From DASXAI01 sp963798445 (GTDB lineage: Bacteria > Actinomycetota > Acidimicrobiia > Acidimicrobiales > Ilumatobacteraceae): DNA of 64,000 nucleotides. The position numbers and the translations under genes were made by a program. Positions within the stretch are counted from its first letter, which is position 1. Each line of letters begins with the position of its first letter. The stretch lies in the NCBI GenBank assembly GCA_963798445.1, contig CAWCTH010000008.1, positions 434,001-498,000 of the forward strand, given 5' to 3'. Below, piece after piece: positions 8,835 through 17,985 of this stretch. The notes beneath the pieces were generated by a model. It had not been told where the DNA came from, made no database searches, and saw only the letters and a program-made list of their open reading frames with translations.

Positions 8835-9748
8835 CACGGCCTGACCGTATCCGTGCGCCAGCCGCTGGCGGTGACCCAGCCAGCGCGGCCTCGCCCGGTT
8901 ACGACGGTCGGCATGACGGTGGCGGGCAGCACGCCCACCTTGGAGTCCCGACGCGCTGAGCGCGCCGCGGCGGAGCCGTCGAGCGGCAGCCACGCCAGGA
9001 ACTGCTGGATCTGCTGGTCCCAAAGGCCCCACTCGTGCTCACCCGGGACGAACGAGGTCGTCACGGGAATCCCGCCGGCGGTGCAGGCGGCGACGAAGTC
9101 CTCGTTGAGGAAGTACAGCGGGTCTTCGGTGCCGCAGCCCACCCACAGGGCCGGCCTCGTCGCCGGATCGCCTTGTTCGAGCAGCCACCACAGGTCGTCG
9201 GCGGTACCGGCGACGGGCCGGTCACCGAACGCCCGGTCGAACAGGTGCGGATCCTCGGTCCGGATCCGGATGGCCCGCAGGCGCTCGACGTCGACGGCGC
9301 CGGACAGGCTGGCGGCGCCGGCGAAGCGCTGCGGCTGGCGTAGCGCCCACTTGAGCGCTCCGTACCCACCCATGGACAGGCCGGCGACGAAGGTGTCCTC
9401 GCGCCGGTCCGACAGGCGGAAGAACGTGGCGACGAGCGCCGGCAACTCTTCGGAGAGGAACGTCCAGTAGCGGCCGCCCGCCGGTTGGTCGGCATAGAAG
9501 CTGCGATGCACCTGAGGCATGACGACGGCGAGGCCGAGCGGTGCGACGTAGCGCTCGATCGACGTCCGTCGCACCCAGATCGTGTCGTCGTCACTCAGCC
9601 CGTGCAGCAGGTAGAGAACCGGCGGCAGCCCGTCCTGGTGGCGGCTCGTCATGCCGATCTGCGTCGACGTCTGCTGCGGGAGGATCACCGTCATCGTGGT
9701 GCTCAGGTTGAGCGCCTCGGAGAAGAAGTCGCAGCGCAGGTGAGCCAT
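8831..9748 (-). CDS. Alpha/beta-hydrolase esterase (tributyrin/esterase D type)
   Basis: A 305-residue serine hydrolase of the putative-esterase family that includes S-formylglutathione hydrolase and tributyrin esterase. The start MAHLRCDFFSEALNLST matches the family opening and is preferred over an ATG 36 bases upstream. LYLLHGLSDDDTIW is the oxyanion loop, GLSMGGYGALKWAL holds the nucleophilic Ser, GTEDPLYF the acid and PGEHEWGLWD the His. The last 45 residues after the usual end (LPLDG) are an unrelated extension. It probably hydrolyses short-chain esters in the cytoplasm; no signal peptide is visible. The stop overlaps the start of the Nudix-SRPBCC gene. Confidence 0.8.
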   Translation of the reverse strand: MAHLRCDFFSEALNLSTTMTVILPQQTSTQIGMTSRHQDGLPPVLYLLHGLSDDDTIWVRRTSIERYVAPLGLAVVMPQVHRSFYADQPAGGRYWTFLSEELPALVATFFRLSDRREDTFVAGLSMGGYGALKWALRQPQRFAGAASLSGAVDVERLRAIRIRTEDPHLFDRAFGDRPVAGTADDLWWLLEQGDPATRPALWVGCGTEDPLYFLNEDFVAACTAGGIPVTTSFVPGEHEWGLWDQQIQQFLAWLPLDGSAAARSARRDSKVGVLPATVMPTVVTGRGRAGWVTASGWRTDTVRPW

Positions 9749-9883
9749 CGGCCCAGCCTGCCGCTGCTCGATGGGGCTGTCCAACTACCGAAAGCGTCGA
9801 ACCGTTGCGTTGGTGACCACCGGTGGTAGCGGCGCTGTCACCCGGCGAGCCCTCCTCGACCGGAACCCACGCTTCGTGACCGG

Positions 9884-9951
9884 TTCTCGGTGCAGACCGA
9901 CATCTCGGTGCGGAAGTGCAGCAAGTTTGACGCACTTGCGCGCCGAGAAGC
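9884..9951. repeat. 68-nt palindromic intergenic repeat, copy 1
   Basis: Begins TTCTCGGTGC, repeats TCTCGGTGC after nine bases, holds a central TTTGACGC and closes with CGAGAAGC, which pairs with the opening to make a hairpin. A second copy, same length and inverted, lies at 46126-46193 with about three quarters identity. This copy is in the 318-base gap between the divergent esterase and SDR remnant; nothing else was seen in that gap. Confidence 0.6.
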
Positions 9952-10066
9952 GGCCAGAGGGGTCGGCGCCTACCACGCACCGCGACCACGACCGAGAGGG
10001 CCGATGCACCACAGACCCGGCGATGCACCACCGATCCAGAGGGCGTTCGGCGGTTAGGTTTCGTTC

Positions 10067-10447
10067 ATGAACGGACGCCTGGCCGGCAACGTCGCAGTGG
10101 TCGCGGGTGCAAGCTCGGGCATCGGCGCGGCCAGCGCCATCGCGCTGAGCCGCGAGGGCGCCAAGGTCGCCGTCGTCGCCGGCCGCTTCCCGAAGGAGCG
10201 GCTGGCGAACGTCGAAGCGACCGTCCGGCTGTCGCCCGGGAGCGTGTGGCTGGTGCGCCGGTCGTTGTGGCCCGCCCTCGAAGCGGCCCACGGCGCGTCG
10301 ATCATCAACCACTCGACGGGTGCCGCCCGGTCTGCGTCACCTCCTTCCCTTCTACCCACCGCCGTGGTGTTCCTCGCCAGCGACGAGTCGAGCTTCATCA
10401 CCGGAGAGGGTCTCGACGTGGACGGCGGCCTCGTCAACAAGCTCTGA
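10067..10447 (+). pseudogene. Short-chain dehydrogenase/reductase, internally deleted
   Basis: The first 40 residues are a perfect SDR start with the NAD(P)-binding loop, VAVVAGASSGIGAASAIALS. The last 35 are a normal SDR end, VVFLASDESSFITGEGLDVD then GG. The middle, about 120 residues including the catalytic Ser and YxxxK, is missing. It is replaced by a short stretch that still shows fragments such as GASIINHSTG. Normal length is about 250 residues; here it is 126. The frame stays open, so this is a deletion and not a frameshift. It directly precedes the flavin monooxygenase gene, whose pathway it may once have shared. Confidence 0.75.
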
Positions 10448-10478
10448 TCGCCGGGAGAACCCTGGAGGGAACCGGACC

Positions 10479-11702
10479 ATGAGTGATCCCGTCATCGACG
10501 TTCGCCCGCCCGACTACCGCCAACGGCTCACGACCGAGGAGCGGGATGCGCTGACGCCGGCCGTGCTGGTCGAGCGAGTGAGGGCACTCCTTCCGCTGGT
10601 CGCCGACCGCGCCGCCGAAGCGGAGGAGGCGCGCAAGCCGGTCGACGAGGTGATGGACCGGCTCCACGCGGCGGGTGTGTTCTGGCACTTCGTGCCTCGG
10701 CGCTACGGAGGCCTCGAGTTCGGTGTCATGGACTTCGTCGACGAGATGCTGCCGCTCGGCGAGGCCTGCGCGTCGACGGCTTGGGTGGCGGCGTTCTGCA
10801 TGGAGCACAACCTCATGGTGTCGCTGTATCCCGAGGCCGTTCAGGAGGAGATCTTCGGCAAGCAGCCCTATGTGATGGCGCCCGGTTGCGCGATGCCGCC
10901 CGGGCGGGCCGAGCCTGTCGACGGCGGCTACCGGGTCAGCGGCCGGTGGCGCTACGCCACCGGTGTGATGCACGCCGACTGGGCGATGGGCCTCGCCGTC
11001 GACACGACGAACCGCGCCAACGCCCGCTGGTTCTTGTTCCCGCTCGCCGATGCCACGGTGTTCGACGTGTGGCACATGGACGGGATGTCGGCCACCGGTA
11101 GCAACGACTTCGCCGTCGACGACCTCTTCGTGCCCGCCGAGCGCAGCCTCGACTTCAACGAGATGAGCACGGGCACGACGCCAGGAGCGTCGCTGCACTC
11201 GAACCCGATGTACCGCGTTCCGCTCGCCCCGTTCCTGACGATCGTGTCGGCCATTCCCATCATCGGCGCGGCCAAGGGCGTGGTGCGTCGGTTCCAGGAG
11301 GAGTTGCCGTCGCGAGTCAGTTTCGGCGCTCCCCAGGCGGACCGCCCGGCGGTGCAGATGGCGCTCGGCCAAGCCGACATCGAGGTCAACCTGGCCGAGC
11401 TCGCCCTGCGGGAGGCGGTACGGGAGTTGATGCGCCTGGCCGAATCCGACGACAGGGCCAACATCGCCGCCCGGGCCCGACTGCGAGCCACCGTCGTGAA
11501 CGCCACCTGGCTCGCCCGCGATTCGGTACGGGGCGTGATCGACTCGCTCGGCACCAGCGTGCACCGCAGCGACCATCCCATCCAACGGGCGGTCCGCGAC
11601 ATCAGCGTGGCCACGGGGCATGTGATCCACGACCGCACCACGGCGATGGAGTTGCACGGCAGGGTGCTGCTCGGCCTGCCGCCCCAACCGACGCTGTACT
11701 GA
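10479..11702 (+). CDS. Acyl-CoA dehydrogenase-fold flavin monooxygenase (group D, HsaA-like)
   Basis: A 407-residue flavoprotein of the acyl-CoA dehydrogenase fold. The N-terminal helical domain has FWHFVPRRYGGLEFGVMDFV; the middle beta domain has GYRVSGRWRYATGVMHADW and MDGMSATGSNDFAVDDLFVP; the C-terminal helices end in a family-typical HDRTTAMELHGRVLLG. The motifs resemble two-component flavin-dependent monooxygenases such as HsaA and hydroxyphenylacetate hydroxylases more than beta-oxidation dehydrogenases, and no catalytic Glu base is evident. Such enzymes need a separate flavin reductase, which is not visible here. The start is set by GGAGGG nine bases before the ATG. The substrate is unknown; aromatic or steroid-like is inference. 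Confidence 0.75.
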   Translation: MSDPVIDVRPPDYRQRLTTEERDALTPAVLVERVRALLPLVADRAAEAEEARKPVDEVMDRLHAAGVFWHFVPRRYGGLEFGVMDFVDEMLPLGEACASTAWVAAFCMEHNLMVSLYPEAVQEEIFGKQPYVMAPGCAMPPGRAEPVDGGYRVSGRWRYATGVMHADWAMGLAVDTTNRANARWFLFPLADATVFDVWHMDGMSATGSNDFAVDDLFVPAERSLDFNEMSTGTTPGASLHSNPMYRVPLAPFLTIVSAIPIIGAAKGVVRRFQEELPSRVSFGAPQADRPAVQMALGQADIEVNLAELALREAVRELMRLAESDDRANIAARARLRATVVNATWLARDSVRGVIDSLGTSVHRSDHPIQRAVRDISVATGHVIHDRTTAMELHGRVLLGLPPQPTLY

Positions 11703-11777
11703 CCGGGCCAGTGCGCGGAGCTTCCCCCGGCCGAGACCGGGGGAAGGCCCTTGTCGTGAGGCTGTGAGCGCAACGCT

Positions 11778-12899
11778 TCAGTCGAGCATGCGCTCCTTCG
11801 GATCGACGTAGCCGAGGCTCTCGACCACCTTGAACGTGCCACCGCGCGCTTGGGCGATGTACATGTTCAAGCGGAGGTGGTGCTGACCCGGCACCATCTC
11901 GGCGGGCCCGCCGGGTCCCTCCGCGATGCTCGACTCGTCGAGCGCCTTGACGACCGCGTCCTGGTCGAGCGAGCCGGCCGCAGTGACGGCGGACGCCCAG
12001 AGCTTGAGCCCTCGGTACATGCCCGTGCACGCACTGCCTGCCGTGAACTTGGCACTGCCCGGATACAGCTCGTTGTACCGCTCCACCAGCGCCGTGCTGA
12101 ACGGATCGCTGACGTCCTGGTAGTAGTCGAGGCATCCGTAGAGCCCTTCCACGTGCTCGGCGGGGACGAGGTTGAGGAAGTTCTCGTCGAAGTAGGTGCA
12201 CACGATCTGCCCCCCTCGCTTGGTGAAGCCCGAGTTGTAGAGCTGCTCGAGGAAGGGGGTGAGCCCGGGCGGCACGATCGTGTTGAACACGACGTCGGCG
12301 CCGCTGGCGACGATCCGGTCCACGGTGGCGGCGTAGTCCTCATGATCGAGAGGGAAGTACTCCTCCCCGACGATGCTGCCGCCGTGGGCCGTGACGACCT
12401 CGCGGACCTTCTCGTTCAGCACGTGCGGCCAGATGTAGTCGGCCGAGGGCAGGTAGAACGTCTTCGCCCCGGTCCGCTTCATGAGCCACGGGAACAACGG
12501 TTCCACCTGCTGCGCCGGGACCGGGCCGGTGCAGAAGATGAGCGGGTCGCACTCCTGCCCCTCGTACTGCTCGGGGTAGATGTAGAGCTTCTTGCCCCGC
12601 ACCACGGCCGGGCCCTTGATGGCCTGGCGCGTGGAGCTGTAGATGCCCCCGAGGATGACGTCGACGTCGTGTTCCTCGACGAGTCTGGTGGCGGCCTGCT
12701 CGGCGGCCTCGTCGTCGGTGGCGCTGTCTTCGACGAAGAGCCGGAGCGGACGCCCGAGTAGCCCGCCGTTGGCGTTGATGTCGTTCACCACCATCTCGGC
12801 CACGTTGGCGTTGGCGATGCCCATGAACGAGAGCGGGCCGGTCAGATCGGTGACCACGCCCACCTTGATGGGGTCCGGGGAAGTGTTCGATGCCGTCAT
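11778..12899 (-). CDS. Leaderless AmiC/FmdD-like amide/urea-type binding protein
   Basis: A 373-residue type I periplasmic-binding fold (Peripla_BP_5/6). IKVGVVTDLTGPLSFMGIA opens the first lobe, DVILGGIYSSTRQAI lies at the ligand cleft, and the end AEMVPGQHHLRLNMYIAQAR resembles AmiC and FmdD proteins that bind short amides or urea. It has no signal peptide or lipobox: the fold starts about 12 residues after the ATG. This suggests a cytoplasmic ligand sensor, as in AmiC, not a transporter component. No permease or ABC ATPase is nearby. GAGGGGG eight bases upstream sets the ATG over a GTG at 12908. It is last in a possible operon with the LuxR-type regulator. Confidence 0.78.
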   Translation of the reverse strand: MTASNTSPDPIKVGVVTDLTGPLSFMGIANANVAEMVVNDINANGGLLGRPLRLFVEDSATDDEAAEQAATRLVEEHDVDVILGGIYSSTRQAIKGPAVVRGKKLYIYPEQYEGQECDPLIFCTGPVPAQQVEPLFPWLMKRTGAKTFYLPSADYIWPHVLNEKVREVVTAHGGSIVGEEYFPLDHEDYAATVDRIVASGADVVFNTIVPPGLTPFLEQLYNSGFTKRGGQIVCTYFDENFLNLVPAEHVEGLYGCLDYYQDVSDPFSTALVERYNELYPGSAKFTAGSACTGMYRGLKLWASAVTAAGSLDQDAVVKALDESSIAEGPGGPAEMVPGQHHLRLNMYIAQARGGTFKVVESLGYVDPKERMLD

Positions 12900-12912
12900 G
12901 GAAGCCACCCCC

Positions 12913-13185
12913 TCAGGCCTCGACCGCGCCGAGGAACTCGAGCGTGTAGGGCTTGCTCAGATGTCCCGCGTCGCGCATGATCGGCGGCACGGTGGGATCG
13001 GAGACGAAGCTCTGCCAGCCCTCGTCGTCCCAGTCGAAGACCACCCAGACCCGGTCGGGCTCGCCCGGGTCACGGAACGCGAGCGCCCCCTTCGACCCGT
13101 GCTGGGCCCGCTTCTCGGCGCCCGCCGTGGCGAAGGTCGCCCAGAAACGATCGAACTCAGCGATCTGCGTCGTTGCCAGGATCAT
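12913..13185 (-). CDS. Small ABM-like (ferredoxin-fold) protein
   Basis: A 90-residue protein with the pattern of antibiotic-biosynthesis-monooxygenase or dimeric alpha-beta-barrel proteins: a first helix EFDRFWATFATAGAEKRAQH, then ALAFRDPGEPDRVWVVFDWD and a closing strand LSKPYTLEFLG. It could be a small-molecule-binding dimer. GGAGGG six bases before the ATG supports the start. It ends 13 bases before the AmiC-like gene and its start overlaps a 15-codon frame, so translation of the group is probably coupled. Fold assignment is by pattern only; the function is unknown. Confidence 0.65.
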   Translation of the reverse strand: MILATTQIAEFDRFWATFATAGAEKRAQHGSKGALAFRDPGEPDRVWVVFDWDDEGWQSFVSDPTVPPIMRDAGHLSKPYTLEFLGAVEA

Positions 13186-13229
13186 CGGATCCCTCCCTCG
13201 AACGCGTCCAACAGCGTGACAGTGGTCAT
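13182..13229 (-). CDS. Possible 15-codon leader peptide
   Basis: A short frame encoding MTTVTLLDAFEGGIR starts with ATG behind a strong AGAGGAGAT ribosome site. Its TGA overlaps the ATG of the following small gene (ATGA). It could be a leader that couples translation. It could also be the true N terminus of that gene joined by a frameshift, given how common frameshifts are here. Confidence 0.35.
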   Translation of the reverse strand: MTTVTLLDAFEGGIR

Positions 13230-13329
13230 CGTGATCTCCTCTGCGGTGTCGGTGGATGAACCGTCGCGATCGTGCGCTCGCGCCGGTTGCGCCCGCATCA
13301 GGTGTTCTCCCCATTTCGGAGAGGACCAG

Positions 13330-16246
13330 TCAGTCGATGAGGTCGTGCTGGGCGGCCCAGAGCGTGGCGCCGGCCCGGTTCGACACGCCGATCTTGGTGT
13401 AGAGGTTCTGAAGGTGGCGGTCGGCGGTCTTGGCCGAGATGTACAGCCGCTCGGCGATCTCGCGCGTGCTGAGACCTTGCGCGGCCAGGCGCAACACGTC
13501 GATCTCGCGGGGACTCAGCCCCCCGGCGCGCGACTGCCGGGTCGCTGCCTGGGCCTGCAGCTGGACGTGCGCCAGCTGGATCTGCTGGCGGGCGTAGTGG
13601 GCGGCGTCGTTGAGGTCCATCGCCGCCCCGCTGGTGTCGTGCTGGCGGAAAACGGGGTCGCCGAGCGTCGTCGCCAGGCGGCTGGCCAGTTCGGGGAGGT
13701 CGGGAACGTGGTGATCGCTGCCCGGTTGGCGGACGATCGCGCCGAGCAGCGTGGCCGCTTCGTTGGGGCGATCGATGCGTTCGAACAGGGAGGTGGCACT
13801 GGCCAGGGTGATGGTGAGCTGGACGAGGTTGCCGGCTTGCTGGAACGAGTCGATGGCGGCATCGAACATGGTCAACGAGTCCTCGGGATCGGCGTCGACC
13901 AGGCGCAGGCGCGCCGCGTCGCGGGCGATGAACCCCACGAAGAAGTTGACCCGATGCTGCTGGACGTACGCGAGCGCCTCACGCCACACCGACAGGGCGT
14001 GGGCCGGGTCCGTGTTGGCATAGGCGCCTCCGCACGTCCACAACGCGTAGGCGACGAAGTACGGGTTCCCCAGCTCGCGGGCACCGGCCACCGCGGCGTC
14101 GGTGAGCTCTATGGCTTCCTTGACGCGCCCTGTGGCTTGGAGGCCGTCGACGAGCAGAGGGCGGCCCCAGGCAGGGGCGTTCCCCGGCATCGTCGCCACC
14201 GTGGTGGCGACCTCGACGTACCGGTCGAGGTGACCGGCGTAGACCTGGGCGAGCGCTTCGATGAGGCCCGACAAGCCAGCCTCGCACGCGTCGTAGCGAG
14301 GGTCGGTCTCCAGTCTCGCCGCCGTCTGCGCGGCGACGACGGCTTGCTCGGGGCGCCCGGTGAAGCAGCCCCATGCCGCCGCCGTGTACACGCGAGGGAG
14401 GCGGCGCACGTCGGCCGCCGTTGCTTGCTCCAGGATCTCCTGCGCCCAGCCGACCGTCTCGAACAGCTGCACGGAGACGCCCATCAGTGCCGAGTGTGCG
14501 GCGATGTCGGCCGCCGTCTCCGGGTCCGGTCGGGCGGCGCTCCACCGGAACGCCGCTCGAAGGTTGGCCAGCTCGACCTCCACCCAGTCGACGCAGTCGC
14601 GCCAGGCCGGGCCGTTCCAGCGCTCCCATCGCGCCACCGCCGCTTTGGCGAAGAAGTGGGCATGACGATCGCGGATCTCGTCGATGCTGCCAATTGCCGC
14701 CAGCTCGTCCTCGGCAAACTGCCTGATGGTCTCGAGCAGCGTGTACCGCGCCGGCCCCGTCGACTGGTCGGTGATCATCAGAGACTTGCGTACGAGCGAG
14801 TCGATCAGATCGAGCACGTCAAGCTCGTCGATGCCTGCGACCACGTGGGTGAGGGCGGCCGGCCCGAAGCCACCCGCGAACACCGACGCGTGGCGCAGCA
14901 CGGCCCGTTCGTCGTCGTTCAGGAGCCCGTACGACCAACCCACGACGTCGCGCAGCGTCTGCTGCCGCTGCGGCGTGCGGGTCGAGGCCTTCAGGATGCG
15001 GAACCGATCGCCGAGGCGGTTGCGCATGTCGATCGGGCTCATCGAGATCGTGCGCGCCGCCGCCAACTCGATCCCGAGCGGGAGCCCGTCGAGACAGCGG
15101 CAGATCTCGATGACCGCGGCCGCTGTTCCCGGCTCGTCGAAGTCGATTCGGCTGTTGAGGGCGCGGGCTCGTTCGACGAACAACGCCACCGCCGGTGAAG
15201 CGCTGTCGCCGTCGAGGGTGAGGGGTAGCACCAGCCGCCGCTGCTCTCCGGCGACCTGTAGCACTTCGCCGCGAGGTGGCCAGCACACGCACCGTCGCAC
15301 ATCGGGCGAGCAGCGAGTCCACCGCGTCGGCCGCGGCGTCCACCAGATGCTCACAATTGTCGAGCACCATGAGGAGCCGGCGCCCCGACAGCACGTCGGC
15401 CACGGTGTGCATCACGGGAACGTCGGCCTGCGGCGTGATGCCCATCGCCGTGGCGATGGCGTCGGGCACCGCTGCTCCCGCGGTGAGCGGTGCCAGCTCG
15501 ACGAGCCACACCCCGTCGGGCAGCTCGGCCGACAGTTCCGCGGCGACCTCCAGGGCCAACCGCGTCTTGCCGACCCCACCCACTCCGGTCAGGGTCACGA
15601 GGCGGTTGGCGCGCACCAGGTCCACGATCTCGGCCAGCACCCCGGCGCGACCGATGAGGTTTGCGGTGGGCATCGGCAAGTTGCCACGTGGCACGTCCAG
15701 AGCCCGAAGCGGCGGGAAGTCCGACGGCAGGCCCGCCGCCCGCACCTGGAAGAGATGCTCGGCCCGTTCGAGGTCCTGCAACCGGTGGTCGCCGACGTCG
15801 ATGAGCTCGATCGACTCGGCCTGCTCGACCAACGCTGCCGTCCGCGCACCGATCAGGATCTGACCGCCGTGCGCGGCCGCCATGATGCGGGCGGCACGGT
15901 TCGGCACCGGGCCGACGTAGTCGCCATCGCGCTCGTAGGCGGCCCCGCTGTCAAGTCCCATCCGCACCTTCAACGGTGCCGCTCCGGGCCACTGCTCCTT
16001 GGCGAGGTCCTGCTGGGCGTGCACCGCGGCATCGATGGCGTGCTGGGGGTGGTTGAACACAACCGCGAACCCGTCGCCAGCGGTGGCGAACACATGCCCG
16101 GACCGCTGCTCGAAGGCGGTTCGCAGCATCTCGTCGTGGCGCGACAGGGCGGCGTGCATGGCGGTGGGGTGGTCTTCCCAGAGACGGGTCGAGCCCTCGA
16201 TGGCGGTGAACAGAAACGTCATCGTCTCCGTCGGCGCGCCCGTCAT
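13330..16246 (-). CDS. Cyclase-like / NB-ARC / TPR / LuxR transcriptional regulator, frameshifted
   Basis: Read with one frame change near 15268-15273 (apparent extra G), this gives about 970 residues. Residues 1-170 are a class III adenylate cyclase domain, but the first metal-binding Asp of FTDIEGSTR is Ala (FTAIEGSTRLWE, codon GCC). The second region GDGFAVVF is kept. The domain is thus probably catalytically dead and sensory. Next comes an NB-ARC ATPase with P-loop TGVGGVGKTRLALEV and LMVLDNCEHL, then a long TPR region, then a C-terminal LuxR helix-turn-helix, GLSPREIDVLRLAAQGLSTR and onward. Its ATG lies four bases after the stop of the metallo-beta-lactamase-fold gene. It probably regulates the neighbouring binding-protein and hydrolase genes. 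Confidence 0.8.
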
Positions 16247-16250
16247 GCGT

Positions 16251-17321
16251 TCACGCGGCGGCCAGCACGAAGCTGGTGCCCACCGCGTTCGGGATGAACG
16301 CGTCGGGCAGCTCGGTGGCGAGCCGGTGCTGCGCCCGCCAGCCGGTGCAATGCGCCGGGACGATGACGTCGAGGGCGAGGTCGCGCAGGGCGGCCACCGT
16401 CGGCTCGATGACGGGTTCGAAGGCGGGTCCGGTGAGGTGGAACCCGCCGAACAGCCCCGACAGTCGATCGGCGCCCGTCAGCCTCATGGCATGGCGGCAG
16501 ATGTTGACCGCTCCGGCGTGGCCGCAACCCGTGAGCACGACGAGCCCGCGGCCGCGTACGTTCACCACGAGGGCTTGGTCGTCGAGGATGAGCGGGTCAG
16601 GTTCCCAACCGTTCTCGCCCCGCTTCTCGTGGAAGGGCATGCCCGTCTCGAAGTCCGTGGTCCGGTCCACCTCGCCGGTGATCAACACGCTGCCGTCGAG
16701 CAGGACCGACGGCTGCCGACGCTCGATGACCTCGAACCCCTCCGACTCCACCGCCCGCCGGCTCAGCACGGGCAGCTCCCACTCGAGCCCCGGGAACGCC
16801 ACCCGCCGAGGCGACCACACCAGCGGGTGCAGCGTGATGGGCAAGCGCCCGCGGCGCAGCGAGGCCAGACCGGTGAGCCCGCCGGCGTGGTCGAAGTGGC
16901 CGTGGCTGAGGACGACTGCCTCGATCTCGCCGGCGTCGAGCCCGAGGCGTTCCAGGTTGCCCGACAGTCCGTAGGGGGACACACCCGTGTCGAACAGCAG
17001 CGTGTGGGTCCGGTCGCCCCGCCGGATGCGGACCATGGCTGCGAACCCGTGCTCCGCGACGAGGCCCGGCACCGTCTCACCTTGCACGAACTGCGGCGCC
17101 GGTACCCGCGGCGTGCGACCCATCGCCGCCCGATGGGCAGGACCCATGTCGACCATCAGCCCGTCGTAGCTGTTGTCCACCAGCATGGTGATCGTCAGTT
17201 CGTCGACGGGCTCGAGCGCGATCGGGTCGACGACGTCGCCCTCGATCGGCCGGGGCATGGCCGCGGCCGCCTCGCTGACGTGCCCGTGGTCGTGGTCGTG
17301 GTCGTCGCCCGCTTCGCACAT
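16251..17321 (-). CDS. Metallo-beta-lactamase-fold hydrolase
   Basis: A 356-residue MBL-fold enzyme with the metal-binding motif VVLSHGHFDHAGGLTGLASL. Later ligands lie in VLTGCGHAGAVNICRHA and GLFGGFHLTG, the arrangement of the dihydropterin/methanopterin-related MBL subgroup. The N terminus has a His/Asp cluster, HDHDHGH, that may bind metal. LLFDTGVSPYGL precedes the first motif as usual. The exact substrate is unknown. It is the first gene of a same-strand run with the regulator, the small protein and the AmiC-like sensor, and it faces a divergent SRPBCC gene across a strong palindrome. It is intact. Confidence 0.8.
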   Translation of the reverse strand: MCEAGDDHDHDHGHVSEAAAAMPRPIEGDVVDPIALEPVDELTITMLVDNSYDGLMVDMGPAHRAAMGRTPRVPAPQFVQGETVPGLVAEHGFAAMVRIRRGDRTHTLLFDTGVSPYGLSGNLERLGLDAGEIEAVVLSHGHFDHAGGLTGLASLRRGRLPITLHPLVWSPRRVAFPGLEWELPVLSRRAVESEGFEVIERRQPSVLLDGSVLITGEVDRTTDFETGMPFHEKRGENGWEPDPLILDDQALVVNVRGRGLVVLTGCGHAGAVNICRHAMRLTGADRLSGLFGGFHLTGPAFEPVIEPTVAALRDLALDVIVPAHCTGWRAQHRLATELPDAFIPNAVGTSFVLAAA

Positions 17322-17377
17322 GCGTGCATCTTCGCGCTCTGCGTCGCTTCGGCCACAACGTCCCGCCGCGCCGGGGA

Positions 17378-17425
17378 GAGGTTGTTCACCAGCGCGCCGA
17401 ATTCGGGCCTCTGGTGAACAACCTC
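17378..17425. promoter_or_regulatory. 15-bp-arm palindrome, probable operator in a divergent promoter
   Basis: GAGGTTGTTCACCAG at 17378-17392 pairs perfectly with CTGGTGAACAACCTC at 17411-17425, with an 18-base spacer. It lies midway between the divergent starts of the MBL-fold gene (17321) and the SRPBCC gene (17480), where a dimeric repressor would control both. A single GTTGTTCACCAGCGCGC half recurs at 28152. Confidence 0.6.
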
Positions 17426-17479
17426 GCTGGTCGTGCTGCCACGACGGGTCGCGAACCGGCGTGTGCCAGACTGCGGCGC

Positions 17480-17971
17480 GTGAGCGACAACGACGAAGGT
17501 CAGCTGCCCAGCCACACCGATTCCGTGCACATCGCCGCCCCGCCCGCTCAGGTCTGGGAGCTGGTCACGGCCATGGAGCGCTACGGCGAATGGAGTTCGG
17601 AGAACACGGGCGGCTACTGGCGCAAGGGACCGGACGGTGTGCCCGGCAGGGGCAAGGTCGGCGATCAGTTCGTCGGCATCAACCGGCGTGACGGCGCGGA
17701 GTGGAAGGCGTTCGTCGAGATCGTCGAGCGTGAGGAGGAGAAGGCGTACGCCTTCGTCACGGGCGGAAGTGAGATGAACCTTGTGCTCTGGCGGTACGAG
17801 CTGCGACCCGACGGTGACGGCACGCTGCTGACTGAGCAGTGGACGCTGCGCAAGCCCTCGTTCTTCCTGGACCAGGGTGGCGAGGCCGAGGTGGCGCGGC
17901 GCAAGGCCAACGCCAAGGAGAGCATGGCCGCGACCTTGAACGGCATGAAGGCCACCGCCGAAGGGTCCTGA
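17480..17971 (+). CDS. SRPBCC-family protein
   Basis: A 163-residue protein with the SRPBCC opening HTDSVHIAAPPAQVWELVTA and a tryptophan-containing core, YGEWSSENTGGYWRKGPDG. It closes with the long helix KANAKESMAATLNGMKATAE. It is a hydrophobic-ligand-binding or cyclase-type fold; mycobacterial relatives are often called toxin Rv0910-like. The GTG at 17480 is chosen because the longer frame upstream crosses the palindrome at 17378-17425 and lacks family similarity. It is divergent from the MBL-fold gene and probably co-regulated with it. The ligand is unknown. Confidence 0.72.
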   Translation: MSDNDEGQLPSHTDSVHIAAPPAQVWELVTAMERYGEWSSENTGGYWRKGPDGVPGRGKVGDQFVGINRRDGAEWKAFVEIVEREEEKAYAFVTGGSEMNLVLWRYELRPDGDGTLLTEQWTLRKPSFFLDQGGEAEVARRKANAKESMAATLNGMKATAEGS

Positions 17972-17985
17972 GCCCGGCGGGCGAC

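Noticed and set aside
10434..11687. 417-codon minus-strand open frame opposite the flavin monooxygenase
   Set aside because: Mirror frame of a well-supported gene with the typical wobble-position shadow composition.
12643..15198. 851-codon plus-strand open frame
   Set aside because: Antisense of the AmiC-like, small and LuxR-type genes; its composition (Arg, Gly, Val, His) and lack of motifs mark it as a high-GC shadow.
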